A DNA stretch of 62,500 nucleotides, taken from positions 487,501-550,000 of the forward strand of contig WPIO01000081.1 of the NCBI GenBank assembly GCA_009760855.2, in the 5' to 3' direction. Made by a program: the position numbers and the translations under genes. This stretch comes from Cristatella mucedo. Taxonomy: Eukaryota; Bryozoa; Phylactolaemata; Cristatellidae. Shown piece by piece: positions 42,857 to 54,164 of this stretch. The notes beneath the pieces are model-generated. The model worked only from the letters and a program-made list of their open reading frames with translations, had not been told where the DNA came from and did no database searches. The first letter of the stretch is position 1, and each line of letters starts with the position of its first letter.

Positions 42857-44229
42857 CCGTCTACGTCATAGACTGCTCTGCACGGCGTCATGCTAACGGC
42901 GGTTGCTGGACTGTGTTGTGTTGGGAAGTGGTTTGTGTGGATGCAGGATGATGCTTTGATCTTAAGTGTATTACTGATGAGATTTGTGATCTTCAGATCA
43001 GGGTGCATTCGGTTTATGGTTTATTGTTGATTTATGGTTTTATTGGTTTATGGGTTTTATGGGATTATGGTTGAATGAGTTAATATTTTTACAAGGGTAA
43101 GCCGCTGCCTGGAGAAGAGCAGACAGTGAGAAACAGGCGTGGAGAGCGGCTGTGTGGTGTAACGCTGCGAGCGTTGACGAAATAAACCTGTGTTGAATCC
43201 GCCCTCGATGTCTGCATTTCGTCGTTTCTGTACTTGCGCGTGCCTGGTGCAGATCACTTACTGCAAGACCTGGCTGAAGCCACTCGTAATATGTGGACCG
43301 CGGCAAACTTATCCATCCTCAACGAAAACCAGGTAGTCACTACAAGCGTGCATGCACAGCAACTCGGCACACCCCGGAACTCGACGCACATCAAACGTTG
43401 CTGTCAGGTCAGCAGCGAGGCTTCATTCCGTAGCCACTCTCAGCTATCTCAAGCACGAACATCGACGACAGGTGGAGGCAATCGAGCATCGAAGTGCACG
43501 GAAGAGCAGCAGCACGAGAGAGGGACGGAAGATATAACGCCGATGAGAGACGACCGAGCACCGACGTGCACAAGACAATCAGTGCAATAACTGCTACTAG
43601 TTTGAAAAGAGCCCTACGAATTCAGTCACCATCATTTCCGCATCCGGTTCCATGGCTAAAAGACCAGGCTGCTTGGTCAAGCCCTCAGGAAGACAACATT
43701 TCCGTGGTTTTATGATTTGTTGCGGGTTTATGGATTTATCGATTTATAGTTTATATAGGGGTTATGCTATAAGGAGTTAAAGTTAAAGTTATACGGGGAT
43801 GAATAGCCGCTTGCAGAAACACGGATGTAGCAGAGGGTCGTGACCCGTAGCACTGCGAGCCCAAACACAAACGCTGTTCTCGGACATGAAGGTATTTCTG
43901 AACCGTCTGTTGCTTGCTATCAGAGCATCAAACTACCCCGTCTGGCAGTTTATACCTGCCTTCCAGTCACGATCTAATTAAACGATTTTGCAATGTTACA
44001 AAGGCTGCCTGCATGAGAGCAGGGTGATTCGACACCAATCCGGCAGCCCACTCACGACGATGCTCACCCTATATAGGCTGCCCGTATGCCGTTTCGAAAG
44101 GACCAGCGCTACAAACATTTTGAACTACTTACCATCACGAACTTGGACAATTGCGGCGGAGCTCGCAATCTCGTCCCAACAGCACAACTCAAAACACGGG
44201 TATTGGATGCACGGAATGTGACCGGTGTA
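42857..44229. other. Intergenic, possible LTR-like piece
   Basis: Holds TTTATGG-type heptamers at 43010-43080 and 43700-43765. Between them GAAATAAACCTGTGTTGAA (about 43180) and GCACGCGCAAGTACAG-type sequence resemble an LTR polyadenylation region. No coding motif could be assigned. Confidence 0.25.
43010..43080 (+). repeat. Degenerate TTTATGG-type heptamers
   Basis: Repeats of GGTTTATGG / GATTTATGG / GGTTTTATGGG. A second, shorter cluster lies at 43700-43765. Confidence 0.5.
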
Positions 44230-44382
44230 CAGTCGACCCTCGTTTATCGAGGTTAATCCGTTTCAGACTCTACCGCGATAGGTGAATTTCCGCGAGGTAT
44301 GATTCTTTATCTATATGAAAATTGATTATTTTCGTAGTTTGAAGCTGCGAAAGTCGAAGCGCGAAGTAGCGAGGGACGACTG
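44230..44382. mobile_element. Pogo/Tigger-like MITE, 153 bp
   Basis: The terminal inverted repeats CAGTCGACCCTCG and CGAGGGACGACTG match at 12 of 13 positions and are flanked by TA on both sides, the Tc1/mariner target. The left end continues CGAGGTTAATCCGTTTCAGA and CCGCGATAGGTGAATTTCCG, typical of pogo-type elements. No coding sequence. Confidence 0.75.
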
Positions 44383-45202
44383 TAGGCAGCTCGGATTCCA
44401 GAGAAGCATGCATACGATAGTTGAACTTCTTCACAGGGCGTGCAGTGCAGCGACTGCACACAAACAAGCTGGACTATTGACGCAGACAAAGATGGGAGGG
44501 GTTCCAAATTTATCCTTAAATCAATTTGCACTGTCTGTCTAAAAGTCTACATAACTACTGGAAACCGGTGTGGGGGGGGCAGCCAACGGCAGCAGCGGCT
44601 GGGGATGTGACCAGTGGCTGTCGATGAAGATCCGGCAGAGGCAGCGGCTGCTGCCGAGAAGCCTGCGGCAGCAGCCGTCAACGACGAGCCGGCAGCAACA
44701 ACAGAGGCACCGCCGGCAATGGTGAACCCGGCTGCAGTAGAGGACGACCCGACGGCTTAGGCAGCAGCAGTGGTGAGGGGAGAGCCGGTGGTGCTGAAAG
44801 TCTCATACAAAACGCCCAATAATCTCTAGTAATGACAGACCTCACGACCACCACCCAGAACTTTCTCAAAAATATCCTCTGCGGTACAGAAATACAGAGT
44901 GCCTTCGGGGCAACGACAACGGGGCAGAGCTCACAGGAAGCTGCGGTCTCAGTAAGCAGCTGTGCGCCACCTGCTGCTGGCAAAGCCGTATGACAAGCAG
45001 CAGACGTGGGGGGGGGGGCGCGGAGGGGAGGGATTCAAAGGCAAGGTCACGGCAGCTCACCACAGCAGCCGGGCACGACCCCGGCTGCTGCAGCAGCCGG
45101 GTAGCACAGCTGGGCGGTGCAGCTACCAGCGCCAAAAGGCAGCCCGCATGATACGAGGCGCTGGCTACGGTGTGTGTGTGAGCCAACGAGGGCAAGCAGA
45201 GC

Positions 45203-45303
45203 GGCAGCAGCGCCGGCAGCGCCGGCAGCGGCAGCAGCGCCGGCAGCGGCAGCAGCGTCGGCAGCGGCCGCAGCGCCGGCAGCGGCAGCAGCGCCGGCAG
45301 CGG
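45203..45303 (+). repeat. GCAGCGCCGGCAGCG minisatellite
   Basis: About 100 bp of short GC-rich units (GGCAGCGCC/GGCAGCAGC). All frames are open but compositionally driven. Confidence 0.85.
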
Positions 45304-45339
45304 CAAGGACATGATGCCTCTGCTGCTCCCTCATTAAAA

Positions 45340-45500
45340 AAAGTGTACAATCCATTTGTATAGTGCCCTATGAGAACTTAATTTCTATTCAGGTCCTTTG
45401 CATCCGCCTCGGGGCTCGAGCCGGCCATCTTAAGGTCCTTAAGTTCATTCACCTGGACCTTGGTGGAGGCAAGCACCTTAACGCCTAAGCGGAACTATCG
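45340..45500 (-). mobile_element. SINE family T (LINE-A-like tail)
   Basis: Reverse copy: head GGCGTTAAGGTGCTTGCC, B box GGCTCGAGCCCCGAGG, tail CAAAGGACCTGAATAGAAAT, TTAAGTTCTCATAGGGCAC and ATACAAATGG. Confidence 0.6.
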
Positions 45501-45534
45501 CGGAATGGCATGCACAATGAGTGCATGGCCACAC

Positions 45535-45630
45535 GGGGTACGGACATTTCTCTACTGGGCGTTGCCCCCCCGGACATTTCCCCGGGCATTCCCTCCCGGA
45601 AATTCTCCCCTGGTGTAGGACATTTCCCCC
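45535..45630. repeat. GGACATTTCCCC motif cluster
   Basis: Four spaced variants of CGGACATTTCCCCGGGCAT-like units, reminiscent of subterminal repeats of a DNA transposon. No terminal inverted repeat was resolved. Confidence 0.4.
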
Positions 45631-45639
45631 GGCATATGA

Positions 45640-45950
45640 TTTAGCGTTTAGGTTTTAGGGTTTAGTGTTTTAAGGTTTCGGGTTTTTAGGGTTTAGGGTT
45701 TCGAGTGTTAGCTTGTAGGGCTTATAATTTAAGGTTTTCAGGGTTTAGGGTTTTAAGTGTTTAGGTTGTAGGGTTTAGCGTTTAGCGTTTAGGATTTTAG
45801 GGATTAGCGTTTAGAGTTTAGGGTTTTAGGGTTTGGCGTGTAGCGTTTAGCGTTTAGGGTTTTAGGGTTTTGGGGTTTTAGGGTTTAGATTTTAGATTTT
45901 AGGGTTTAGGGTTTAGGGTTTAGGCTTTAGGGTTTAGGCTTTAGGCTTTA
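45640..45950 (+). repeat. Degenerate TTTAGGG array
   Basis: About 300 bp of TTTAGGG-type heptamers with frequent variants (TTTAGCG, TTTTAGGG, TTTAGTG, TTTAAGG). Longest clean runs are near 45900-45930. It is preceded at 45540-45630 by repeated GGACATTTCCCC motifs. Confidence 0.75.
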
Positions 45951-46254
45951 GAATTTCTCTTCGAACCTTTCGGTGGGGGAGTGCTAACTTTAACACTTGC
46001 CTTGCAAACAGTTCTTGGCAAAGAAATTGACCAATTTCCTTAATGACGTCATGATAAGCCTAGCTGTTTCTTAATGGTGCCGTGCAAGTTTTTCCTCCAT
46101 AATCAAATGTGGGGCAATAGTTTCACCTACATCGGCCTTTAGATGTCCCCTACTTAAGCATGGTAAGTATTTTTTAGATAATTTAAATACATGCATAGAT
46201 AGTGTGTATATAGGTCTACAGAAAAAGATCTAGAGGTATGTCAATTTTAATAGA

Positions 46255-46935
46255 ACCTTAAGAGAACCCGATCTCTTTCTAAGCACTTTACATTTGCTGC
46301 AAAGGAAGCATGACCACATAGTTTGTGGTAACATGCACGATGTCAACTTGCGCGGTAAGGTTAGTAGTAACAATTAGTGTCAACGTGCATAATGTAGTTA
46401 GGAGTAACAAGCACAGTGTCAGTATGATTAAACACACAAAAGACAAATCGCATGGTTTAACCGTATGCTGTAAGAAACTTGTTCGTTTTTAGCTACTTTT
46501 CAAATTTTGAGTTCCTTGATGTCAGAGGATGTCGGGAGTTTAGTTGGGAGTTAGCTCCAGACTTTGGGAGCACAGGAACTAAAGGCCGGGTCTCCAAACG
46601 ATTTGGGTTGGTTATAGGCTATAGCTGAACGATGTGAGTCGGAGGATCGGGTGGTACGTTGCCTAGCTTAAGGGGGGAGGAGTAGTTGTGACAGGTAGGC
46701 CGGAGCCAGAGAATGAAGCAACCTAAAAGTGAGTTACAGAGTCTCGAAGTCGATACGTTGCTTGATTCGGACCTAGTGCACGTCTGAGAAAAGGGATGCG
46801 AGGTGGCAATTGCGATGCTTCCAACAGACAAGCCTAGCTGCAGAGTCGCGCACCAACTGTAAGACCTGATTGCTAAGGCCGGTAGACCAGCGAGCACTGA
46901 GTTACAAAAGTCGAGACGGGATGTCACAAACGCAC
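46255..46935 (-). mobile_element. LINE family A-related, diverged copy
   Basis: Reverse copy with a degenerate terminal hairpin (TTAAGAGAACCCGATCTCTT) and decayed RT C-terminus (AFVTSRLDFCNSVLAGLPA). More diverged than other copies; may be a subfamily. Confidence 0.75.
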
Positions 46936-47471
46936 GACCCAGTGGATGGAGTACTCCGATCTGAGTAGGCACGAATGCTTGCAATGTCATGGGCGAATGC
47001 ATCCATTCGAGAAAACTACCGTGCAACTCTGTATATCTCGGAGAGATGAACAGCCCAGAGTTTCTCTGGGTCGACGCGGTCACTCAAAAGTAGCAGCTCG
47101 ATTTCAGCGAGCGAACGGTAAGCTGTGCAGCAGCTGTGCAAGTGCTGGCAAGCCGCCGGAAAGCGCCTCGCCAGGCTCGCTTACCATTGGCGCTCGCCCG
47201 GCGTTGTTTGCCCGAGTTGATTGACAGCTTTTCGATCGATCTAATTGCACAAGGGCTTTATCTGCTGCCTGCAGCCGGTCTTCTGACCTTCAGCTCAAGC
47301 AAGACTTAGCTGGGTCGGTGGGGAGGGCGGCCTTTGCGACCGACCTGCACAAATAATGGCGGCAAGTGAGAATTGGGCTCGACACTCTCGCTGGCAGTGG
47401 AAAATAAATAGATCGGCGGGTGCGTAACGAAATCTTTCGCCGCTGTCGCCGTGTGCTGTCTGGGCAACTCA

Positions 47472-48368
47472 ATGTGGCGAAGCTCATCCTTTCACTTTCA
47501 GCCCCGACGTCCTGATGGTAAGTTGCCATTCACCCTTCGTTAATCACCAAAGCTTACAGAGCTCCTCTGCATGTGGCCAATTTAGATCTCCAGCTCCGAT
47601 TGCCTGCTGCAGCTGCAAGCGTCTCACTCGCGGATAATTAAATATTAAAACACAAAGCTAGACTACTTAAGCGCAAGGACCCAGTACACTCTACCATTTG
47701 TAACGAAGCTTTTTTTCTCGAAAGCGCGCTTGTGCAGGGGGGGGGACCGAGTCTCCATCGTTGATATCCCAAGATTCTGCATGCGCTTGATGAATCCGAC
47801 GAGTCAACTATTGAGCACGAGCGTTGTCAATATACGACGAGGGACCGGTTCGATGAGCCACTCGATGGGCGTGGCATGGCCGCCACGAATGCTCGCATCG
47901 ACTGGCAGAGAGCAAGCAGAACAAATAGAGAGAATATAGCGTCTATATGCTGACTGAGCTGATTTTTTTCAAGTCAAGCGCAGTGCCCTCGGTCGAACTA
48001 CTCATAGCGCTGCTGGCCTCGGCAGCGGCGCGCGCTGCTATGTCCATCGCTTTGATCGCGAAATCAAGGTGAGTAAGCAAATATTAACTGTCTCCTAGCC
48101 TCGCTCGACGCCGTCGGCCCCATGTTAGCCTTCTTTGTGCTCTCTCGGTCGGACGGCTGACGAAGTCTCGCCCCGATGTCTTATGCTAAAACTGTAAGGA
48201 TTAGCGTATTGGCTTTGCCATCTGCCCGCCACTAAGGATATTATGCAGGTAGAAAACAATGGTTTACACGTGCCCGCGGTGAGTAATGCACCAAAGCAAG
48301 ACGAACTACAGTCTGAGTTCAAGAGCAGAGAGTTCGTGCGAATGCTTCAAGTAGACTTCAAGTCGTAG
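47472..48368 (+). CDS. Candidate small three-exon gene (about 86 aa)
   Basis: The exons are 47472-47517, 47974-48068 and 48249-48368. Phases agree: phase 1 then two bases, then phase 0 into phase 0. Donors are GATG|GTAAGTT and CAAG|GTGAGTAA; acceptors are TTTTTTTCAAG and ATATTATGCAG. The product starts MWRSSSFHFQPRRPD. It continues with GSGARCYVHRFDREIK and ends KSREFVRMLQVDFKS before TAG. It has no signal peptide or membrane segment and is basic with a charged helical C-terminus. The family is not recognised. An extra 5' exon or a different start is possible. Confidence 0.4.
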
Positions 48369-48708
48369 CTTCGTTCTCGAGCTCTAAAACCACCAGTAAA
48401 AGCTGCCACTTCCGCGAACAAGACGAAGGTGGCTACGGTCTGCTGTTTCAGTAACTGAACTGGTCAGAAAGCATCTAATGCCAGAGGTCTTAGCACCTGC
48501 TAGCGCCGCCGAGTTTCTGCGTCCGTGTCACGCGGCCCTTCTGTCCGTTTTCTTTGGCTCTGTTCCAGCTGCTGCTCATACTCCTGCACTCCGGTGGGTG
48601 CGCGCGCTCACTCCATTCTGCCTCTGCAACCCCAGAAAGCTACCACGAACAAGCAGCACGAAAGAGCTATGCCCAATCACTCTCTCCTATCTCCCACTCT
48701 CCTTCTCT

Positions 48709-48711
48709 CTT

Positions 48712-48769
<58 letters not shown>

Positions 48770-48816
48770 GTCTATATATCTACCCATCACGTTCTCCCAA
48801 CCTATTGACCTATCTG

Positions 48817-48856
<40 letters not shown>
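48709..48856 (+). repeat. Two (CT)n tracts
   Basis: CT repeats at about 48709-48766 and 48817-48856 separated by a unique 50-bp spacer. Confidence 0.93.
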
Positions 48857-48859
<3 letters not shown>

Positions 48860-49132
48860 CCGCGGTCTATGTAAGTAACTTGTTTTGGCTTTACTCAGTC
48901 TGCTCATTGCCGAGGCAAAGCCATATGGAACGTCTCCTGAAATCTGCCATGCCTTTAGCAAACGTGCACGCTCGAGAAACTTTCACCCGAATACCCAGCC
49001 TCCTTCTCTCCCTCCTCACTAATATCTCGTCCTTTCTCTCTCCTCCTCACACTCCTTTTCTTCAATCTTCTTCTATCGCTTCTCATCACTGTCTCTCTAT
49101 TCTCTCTTTTTTCTCCAATAAACAATACAAAT

Positions 49133-49275
49133 ACATTATTTCTTTTGTATAGCCCCCTGAGAGACCCGAATCTCTTCGCAAACGCCGCATGGCTCGAGCC
49201 CGTGACCTCGGTCGTGAAGGTCGTGAAGCAGCTTGACCGCGATCGGCTAGAGCGAGCACCTTACCTATCGAACGC
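49133..49275 (-). mobile_element. SINE family T (LINE-A-like tail)
   Basis: Reverse copy: CGATCGCGGTCAAGCTGCTT head, B-box-like ACGGGCTCGAGCCATGCGG, tail GCGAAGAGATTCGGGTCTCT and CAGGGGGCTATACAAAAG. Confidence 0.55.
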
Positions 49276-49607
49276 CTTTCTCGCTATTTATTCCAACGTG
49301 GCAATGCAATCGCAATTTAAGGTTGTCTTCGGACAAGGCTTAGCGGATCCATACGGGCAGGATTCGTCGGAGATGAATTCCGAGATGGCAGGTTTGGCAC
49401 ATGAGCGGCCGGCGCAGACTTACGGAACCTCGGCCTGCAGTGAATACGGCGGCCCAGCGCCCGAGTCGTGCATGCAGCGACGCGTCGCCCGCCCGTCTTT
49501 GCTCAGCTGCATTCACGTTCATTATTGCGTGCGAAGGCACCGAAAGGGTCTCTCTCTTTGGTCAAGCTGCTCGCGCTAGCTACTCTAGCAAGCCAACATT
49601 CAGAGTC

Positions 49608-50040
49608 GATCCTCCTCCTCCACCTCCTCCTCCTCCTCCTCCTCCTCCTCCTCCTCCTCCTCCTCCTCCTCCACCTCCTCCACCTCCTCCTCCTCCTCCT
49701 CCACCTTCTCCTCCACCCCCTCCTCCTCCTCCTCCTCCTCCTCCTCCTCCTCCTCCTCCACCTCCTCCACCTCCTCCTCCTCCTCCTCCTCCTCCTCCCC
49801 CTCCTCCTCCTCCCCCTCCTCCTCCTCCTCCTCCTCCTCCTCCTCCTCCTCCTCCTCCTCCTCCTCCTCCTCCTCCTCCTCCACCACCTTCTCCTCCTCC
49901 TCCACCTCCTCCACCTCCTCCACCTCCTCCTCCCTCCCCCCCCCCCCCCTCCTCCACCTCCCCCACCTCCTCCTCCTCCTCCTCCTCCTCCACCTTCTCC
50001 TCCACCCCCTCCTCCTCCACCCCCTCCTCATCCTCCACCC
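49608..50040 (+). repeat. Long (TCC)n tract
   Basis: About 430 bp of TCC repeat with CCACC interruptions and one C run. The pyrimidine strand encodes polyproline or polyleucine and the purine strand polyglycine or polyglutamate; none is credible as a gene. Confidence 0.95.
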
Positions 50041-50210
50041 CTGCTCCTCAAGTTCTCTCCCTGAGCATTACTGACGCTCGTTTGACAATCGGGATCCGTC
50101 GTAGTCGGCCAGAGTCCGCTTTGCCACTGCGGGCCTGCATTTAAATCGCTCATCCTGCGTTTATCCTCATTTATCCATCAAATCCTGCATTTAAATTTCA
50201 GCTTCGCCGC

Positions 50211-50239
50211 CGCCTGCGGTCGGATCGACCGCAGGCGGG
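50211..50239. repeat. Perfect 12-bp inverted repeat
   Basis: CCGCCTGCGGTC and GACCGCAGGCGG around a 5-nt GGATC spacer; a strong short hairpin just upstream of LINE A fragment 50400. Confidence 0.88.
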
Positions 50240-50399
50240 GGCCCTGGCCACAGTGTGCGGGCCTGGGCCGAATCAGTTAACCGTTGCAATTCACCGGCGC
50301 TCAGGAAACAGAATGACGACGTGTTACCATTTGCTGCCATTTGGTGCGAGCGCTTGAGAAACTCGGTAAATCGAGAAGCGTCGGCTAAAGGCTGCAAAG

Positions 50400-51064
50400 G
50401 CTATGACGACCTACTTAGGAATGCAGACATGTGTCGAGTATCTCTGCTTGTTTTGCTCGATCTTTCGGCAGCTTTTGATACTATCAATCACCAAATCCTT
50501 TTTGAGCGCCTCTCGTCTCGAGTGAGCATTATGGCCACTACATTGCAATGGTTCAGGTCACATCTCGGAGAGAGACTCCAGAGTATTGCTGTGAATGCAC
50601 ACAGATAATCCGAGAAACCTCTGAAATACGGGGTACCCTAGGGATCTGTGCTGGGTTATGTTCTTTTCACGGTTCATGCTCTTCCACTTGTCGATGTAAT
50701 CGCTAAGCACAATCTAAGCCTTCACTTCAATGCGGATGACACTCATTTGTACCCTTGCTTTAATTCCTCTCAGCGCTCCAGCGCGTCGAATTCTCTCAAC
50801 TCCCTTGCTGCATGTATTGATGACATCCGCACATGGATGGCAACAAACTTTCTTAAATTGAATGATGATATAATATATTTACTAGTTATGGGCAAACCAA
50901 GTGTGATTTAGAAATTGAAAAGGCCAACGCTTAAAATTAGCTGTGCCAGCATATCTCATGTTGAATCGGCACGAAATCTAGGTGTCAAGTTCCAAAGTGA
51001 CCTTTCGTTAGACGGCCACATCAGCTCCTCAGTCAAGTCTGCCTACTTTCAGCTACATAACACA
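50400..51064 (+). mobile_element. LINE family A, internal RT fragment
   Basis: Covers YDDLLRNADM...LDLSAAFDTINH through NADDTHLY and NFLKLNDD to SAYFQLHNT. Several stops interrupt it, and YADD has become NADD. Both ends are truncated. A SINE directly replaces the missing 3' part at 51072. Confidence 0.85.
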
Positions 51065-51071
51065 TTGCGTT

Positions 51072-51268
51072 GTAATGGCCAAGCTGGTTTAGTCCGGCGG
51101 TTAAGATGCTCTGCTATGACGATTAAGGTTTATTGTATTTGATGGCCGAGGTCGTGGGCTCGACTCATGTGGCATACATAAAGCGCTTGGATAGAGATTA
51201 AGATTAGATATTAAGATTAGATAAGCTTAGATATTAAGGTCCCGTGGGCGCTAAACAAATGATTGCAT
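51072..51268 (+). mobile_element. SINE family T with extended tail
   Basis: Head TGGCCAAGCTGGTTTAGTCC, B box GTGGGCTCGACTCATGTGG, tail CATAAAGCGCTTGGATAGAG followed by repeated ATTAAGATTAGAT units and GGGCGCTAAACAAATG. It begins where the LINE A fragment 50400-51064 ends. Confidence 0.62.
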
Positions 51269-51344
51269 ATATATTCAAACGAATTATGTGCATTATCCCT
51301 TTCTCGATTTCTCCCCTCTCTCTTTATCACGAAACGTAAATGTA

Positions 51345-51490
51345 GCAAATACATTTCATTTGCACGGCGCCCTAAGAGAACTGAATCTGAATGTCCTTCA
51401 GGTGCTTCACATCGGGTGCCACACTTTCGAGCGGTTCGAGCCTCAGTCTCATCCTATCGACTCGTGAAAGCAAGATGCGCACGCGCAGTA
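51345..51490 (-). mobile_element. SINE family T (LINE-A-like tail)
   Basis: Reverse copy: B box GAGGCTCGAACCGCTCG, tail GTGAAGCACCTGAAGGACAT, TTCAGTTCTCTTAGGGCGCC and GTGCAAATG. Confidence 0.6.
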
Positions 51491-51648
51491 GGATCCGGAA
51501 AGCGACTTGGCGACTTGAGCGCTGGTAAGTCGGGACTCGCGTCCAACGCGCACGAACTCGTCCGAACTCGTCGCGCGGCTTCCTGTATCCGCGCGCCGTC
51601 GCCCCTTGGCTGAGTTCGTACTGCCGGCGTGGCGAATTTCGAGCGGCC

Positions 51649-53371
51649 GGTTGCACGGGGCAGGGGCAACACGACACGACAGACAAGCCTAGCTGCCGAT
51701 TTTAGCACCAGCTATTGGCTATCGTCAACAGCGACCAAGGTCTGGTCATTGCACGGAAGCGCGCCTGTATTCGATGCCAAGTTGCGACCTGACATAGTTT
51801 CCTGGTACTTCTTAGTGTTACATGCCAGGACTGCTTCAGCGCGTATTTTAATTTATTGAAAAGCTCAAACCAATATTCAGCTCAAGCACCAACTTTATGC
51901 GCTTACGATGACAATCTAATGGGACCTAATCAAGAGCTATCCACGTGTTCAGGCTGATGCAGTTGGAGCTGTAGTGGTAACCAAATGCATTATTCACGGC
52001 ATGCGGAATTGTGCACCATCTAGCGACTGCAACCATTAACCATTCGATCATGCTTCTTTTGCAGCAAATGTAAAGTTCCTAGAAAAAGATTAAGTTCTCT
52101 GAGAGCGCTACAAAAATTGTTGTTATTATTAATAGTATTATCATATTAGCAGCCTTACGACGGCTAGCTGCAGTGATAGGGCCAAGATTCTGCCCTATGA
52201 GCCGAGCCCATAACAGCCAATCGTAGGGAAGCCTGAAGGACGTGTGCTTGGGGAGTGTATCTGGCGTACGCAACTTCAGGGTCGGCTAAATGGGCGGTGG
52301 TGCCTGGTGGCCACTTTCCAACGCCCAGACGCCCAGACAAGAAGCGAAAAGCAGGCAGCAGTGGCACGGCGCCGGGCAAACACGGCCGGGCCTGGCCAGC
52401 GACTGCTGACTGAACTCAAGCAACACCAACAGCAGCTCGACTATTGACAATTATGGGCTAGCGTGCAGAACCTCCGGCCGACCGAACTGCTGCGAGGCCT
52501 GGAGGTTGCGGTTGCACGGGGCAGGGGCAACACGACACGACAGACAAGCCTAGCTGCCGATTTTAGCACCAGCTATTGGCTATCGTCAACAGCGACCAAG
52601 GTCTGGTCATTGCACGGAAGCGCGCCTGTATTCGATGCCAAGTTGCGACCTGACATAGTTTCCTGGTACTTCTTAGTGTTACATGCCAGGACTGCTTCAG
52701 CGCGTATTTTAATTTATTGAAAAGCTCAAACCAATATTCAGCTCAAGCACCAACTTTATGCGCTTACGATGACAATCTAATGGGACCTAATCAAGAGCTA
52801 TCCACGTGTTCAGGCTGATGCAGTTGGAGCTGTAGTGGTAACCAAATGCATTATTCACGGCATGCGGAATTGTGCACCATCTAGCGACTGCAACCATTAA
52901 CCATTCGATCATGCTTCTTTTGCAGCAAATGTAAAGTTCCTAGAAAAAGATTAAGTTCTCTGAGAGCGCTACAAAAATTTGTTGTTATTATTAATAGTAT
53001 TATCATATTAGCAGCCTTACGACGGCTAGCTGCAGTGATAGGGCCAAGATTCTGCCCTATGAGCCGAGCCCATAACAGCCAATCGTAGGGAAGCCTGAAG
53101 GACGTGTGCTTGGGGAGTGTATCTGGCGTACGCAACTTCAGGGTCGGCTAAATGGGCGGTGGTGCCTGGTGGCCACTTTCCAACGCCCAGACGCCCAGAC
53201 AAGAAGCGAAAAGCAGGCAGCAGTGGCACGGCGCCGGGCAAACACGGCCGGGCCTGGCCAGCGACTGCTGACTGAACTCAAGCAACACCAACAGCAGCTC
53301 GACTATTGACAATTATGGGCTAGCGTGCAGAACCTCCGGCCGACCGAACTGCTGCGAGGCCTGGAGGTTGC
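51649..53371 (+). repeat. Tandem duplication of an 861/862-bp unit
   Basis: Unit 1 is 51649-52509 and unit 2 is 52510-53371. They are near-identical; the one difference I found is an extra T near 52978. A partial third copy of about 60 bp follows (53372-53435). Each unit holds an antisense LINE A scrap, a LINE A 3' tail and a segment also found inverted at 32678-32870. Confidence 0.9.
52045..52140 (+). mobile_element. LINE family A 3' tail inside tandem unit 1
   Basis: TTTTGCAGCAAATGTAAAG, CCTAGAAAAAGATTAAGTTC, a shortened GAGAGCGC arm and a TTATTATTAATAGTATTAT tail. The second tandem unit carries the same fragment at 52907-53002. Confidence 0.75.
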
Positions 53372-53529
53372 GGTTGCACGGGGCAGGGGCAACACGACAC
53401 GACAGACAAGCCTAGCTGCAGATTTTTGCACCAGCTCTAAGCATCTGAGTGCACAGACCTTTATCAGTTTTTTATTAATCTTACTATTATTAAACCTATT
53501 TGCCTGCTGGAATTTCTCACACTGACCCC

Positions 53530-53763
53530 CAAGGTCCGCCACGGATAGGCTACTTCATAGGTAGCTGAGCTGCCGCCCGAGTTTCCGCCTTTTCGCGCGC
53601 CGAGGTCCGAGTGTGAGCAACAAATTAGCTATTCCGTTCTTTCGTTTAATGATCGTTGGCGAGAGAAGCTTAGGCTCTGCTTTAGTCCTAGACTACGGAG
53701 CCCTAACAATTCTTACGCCTTGACATCGCCTCTCCTGCTGCCGACTATAGCACGCCCGCGCGC

Positions 53764-53811
<48 letters not shown>

Positions 53812-53985
53812 GCGTGTGTATAGCCCATCCAGTAGCCCTGATCGGCTACTTCCACACTACTCACTTCCTCGACTGCTCTACTCACTCAGCTATAATTCTC
53901 ACGCTCTTTGCTTCGTGAGATGAGGTCCGTTGCCTACCGAATGCGCACACAAAGCAGGCTTAGAGAAAGAAAACTCACCAGCTGG
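53530..53985 (+). mobile_element. LINE family B, decayed fragment with (TG)n
   Basis: Weakly conserved C-terminal RT region (ARHG..., NKLAIPF, LWSPNNSYAL, MRSVAYRMRTQSRL). It is interrupted by a (TG)n tract at about 53764-53818 that appears to have expanded inside it. Confidence 0.6.
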
Positions 53986-54164
53986 TCTTGTGCCCTCTTT
54001 TCGTCCTTGAGGCTACGCGAAGCTACGGACGGAGACACATTACTGTTTACGAGAGCTCACTGCCTGTGGACTGGCTTCGCTGAGCCATAGCTGGCAATTC
54101 TGCGTGACGGAAGGATGCCATCTTGCCGCATGACGAAAGTGTAAACTCTTGCCGTGCGATTGGC

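Noticed and set aside
47730-47939. Open frame DRVSIVDIPRFCMRL between exons 1 and 2 of the small gene
   Set aside because: No acceptor/donor pair in phase with the neighbouring exons, and the composition is unremarkable on both strands.
49401-50144. Long polyproline/polyleucine and polyglycine/polyglutamate frames
   Set aside because: They are translations of the (TCC)n microsatellite; all frames of both strands stay open simply because of the repeat.
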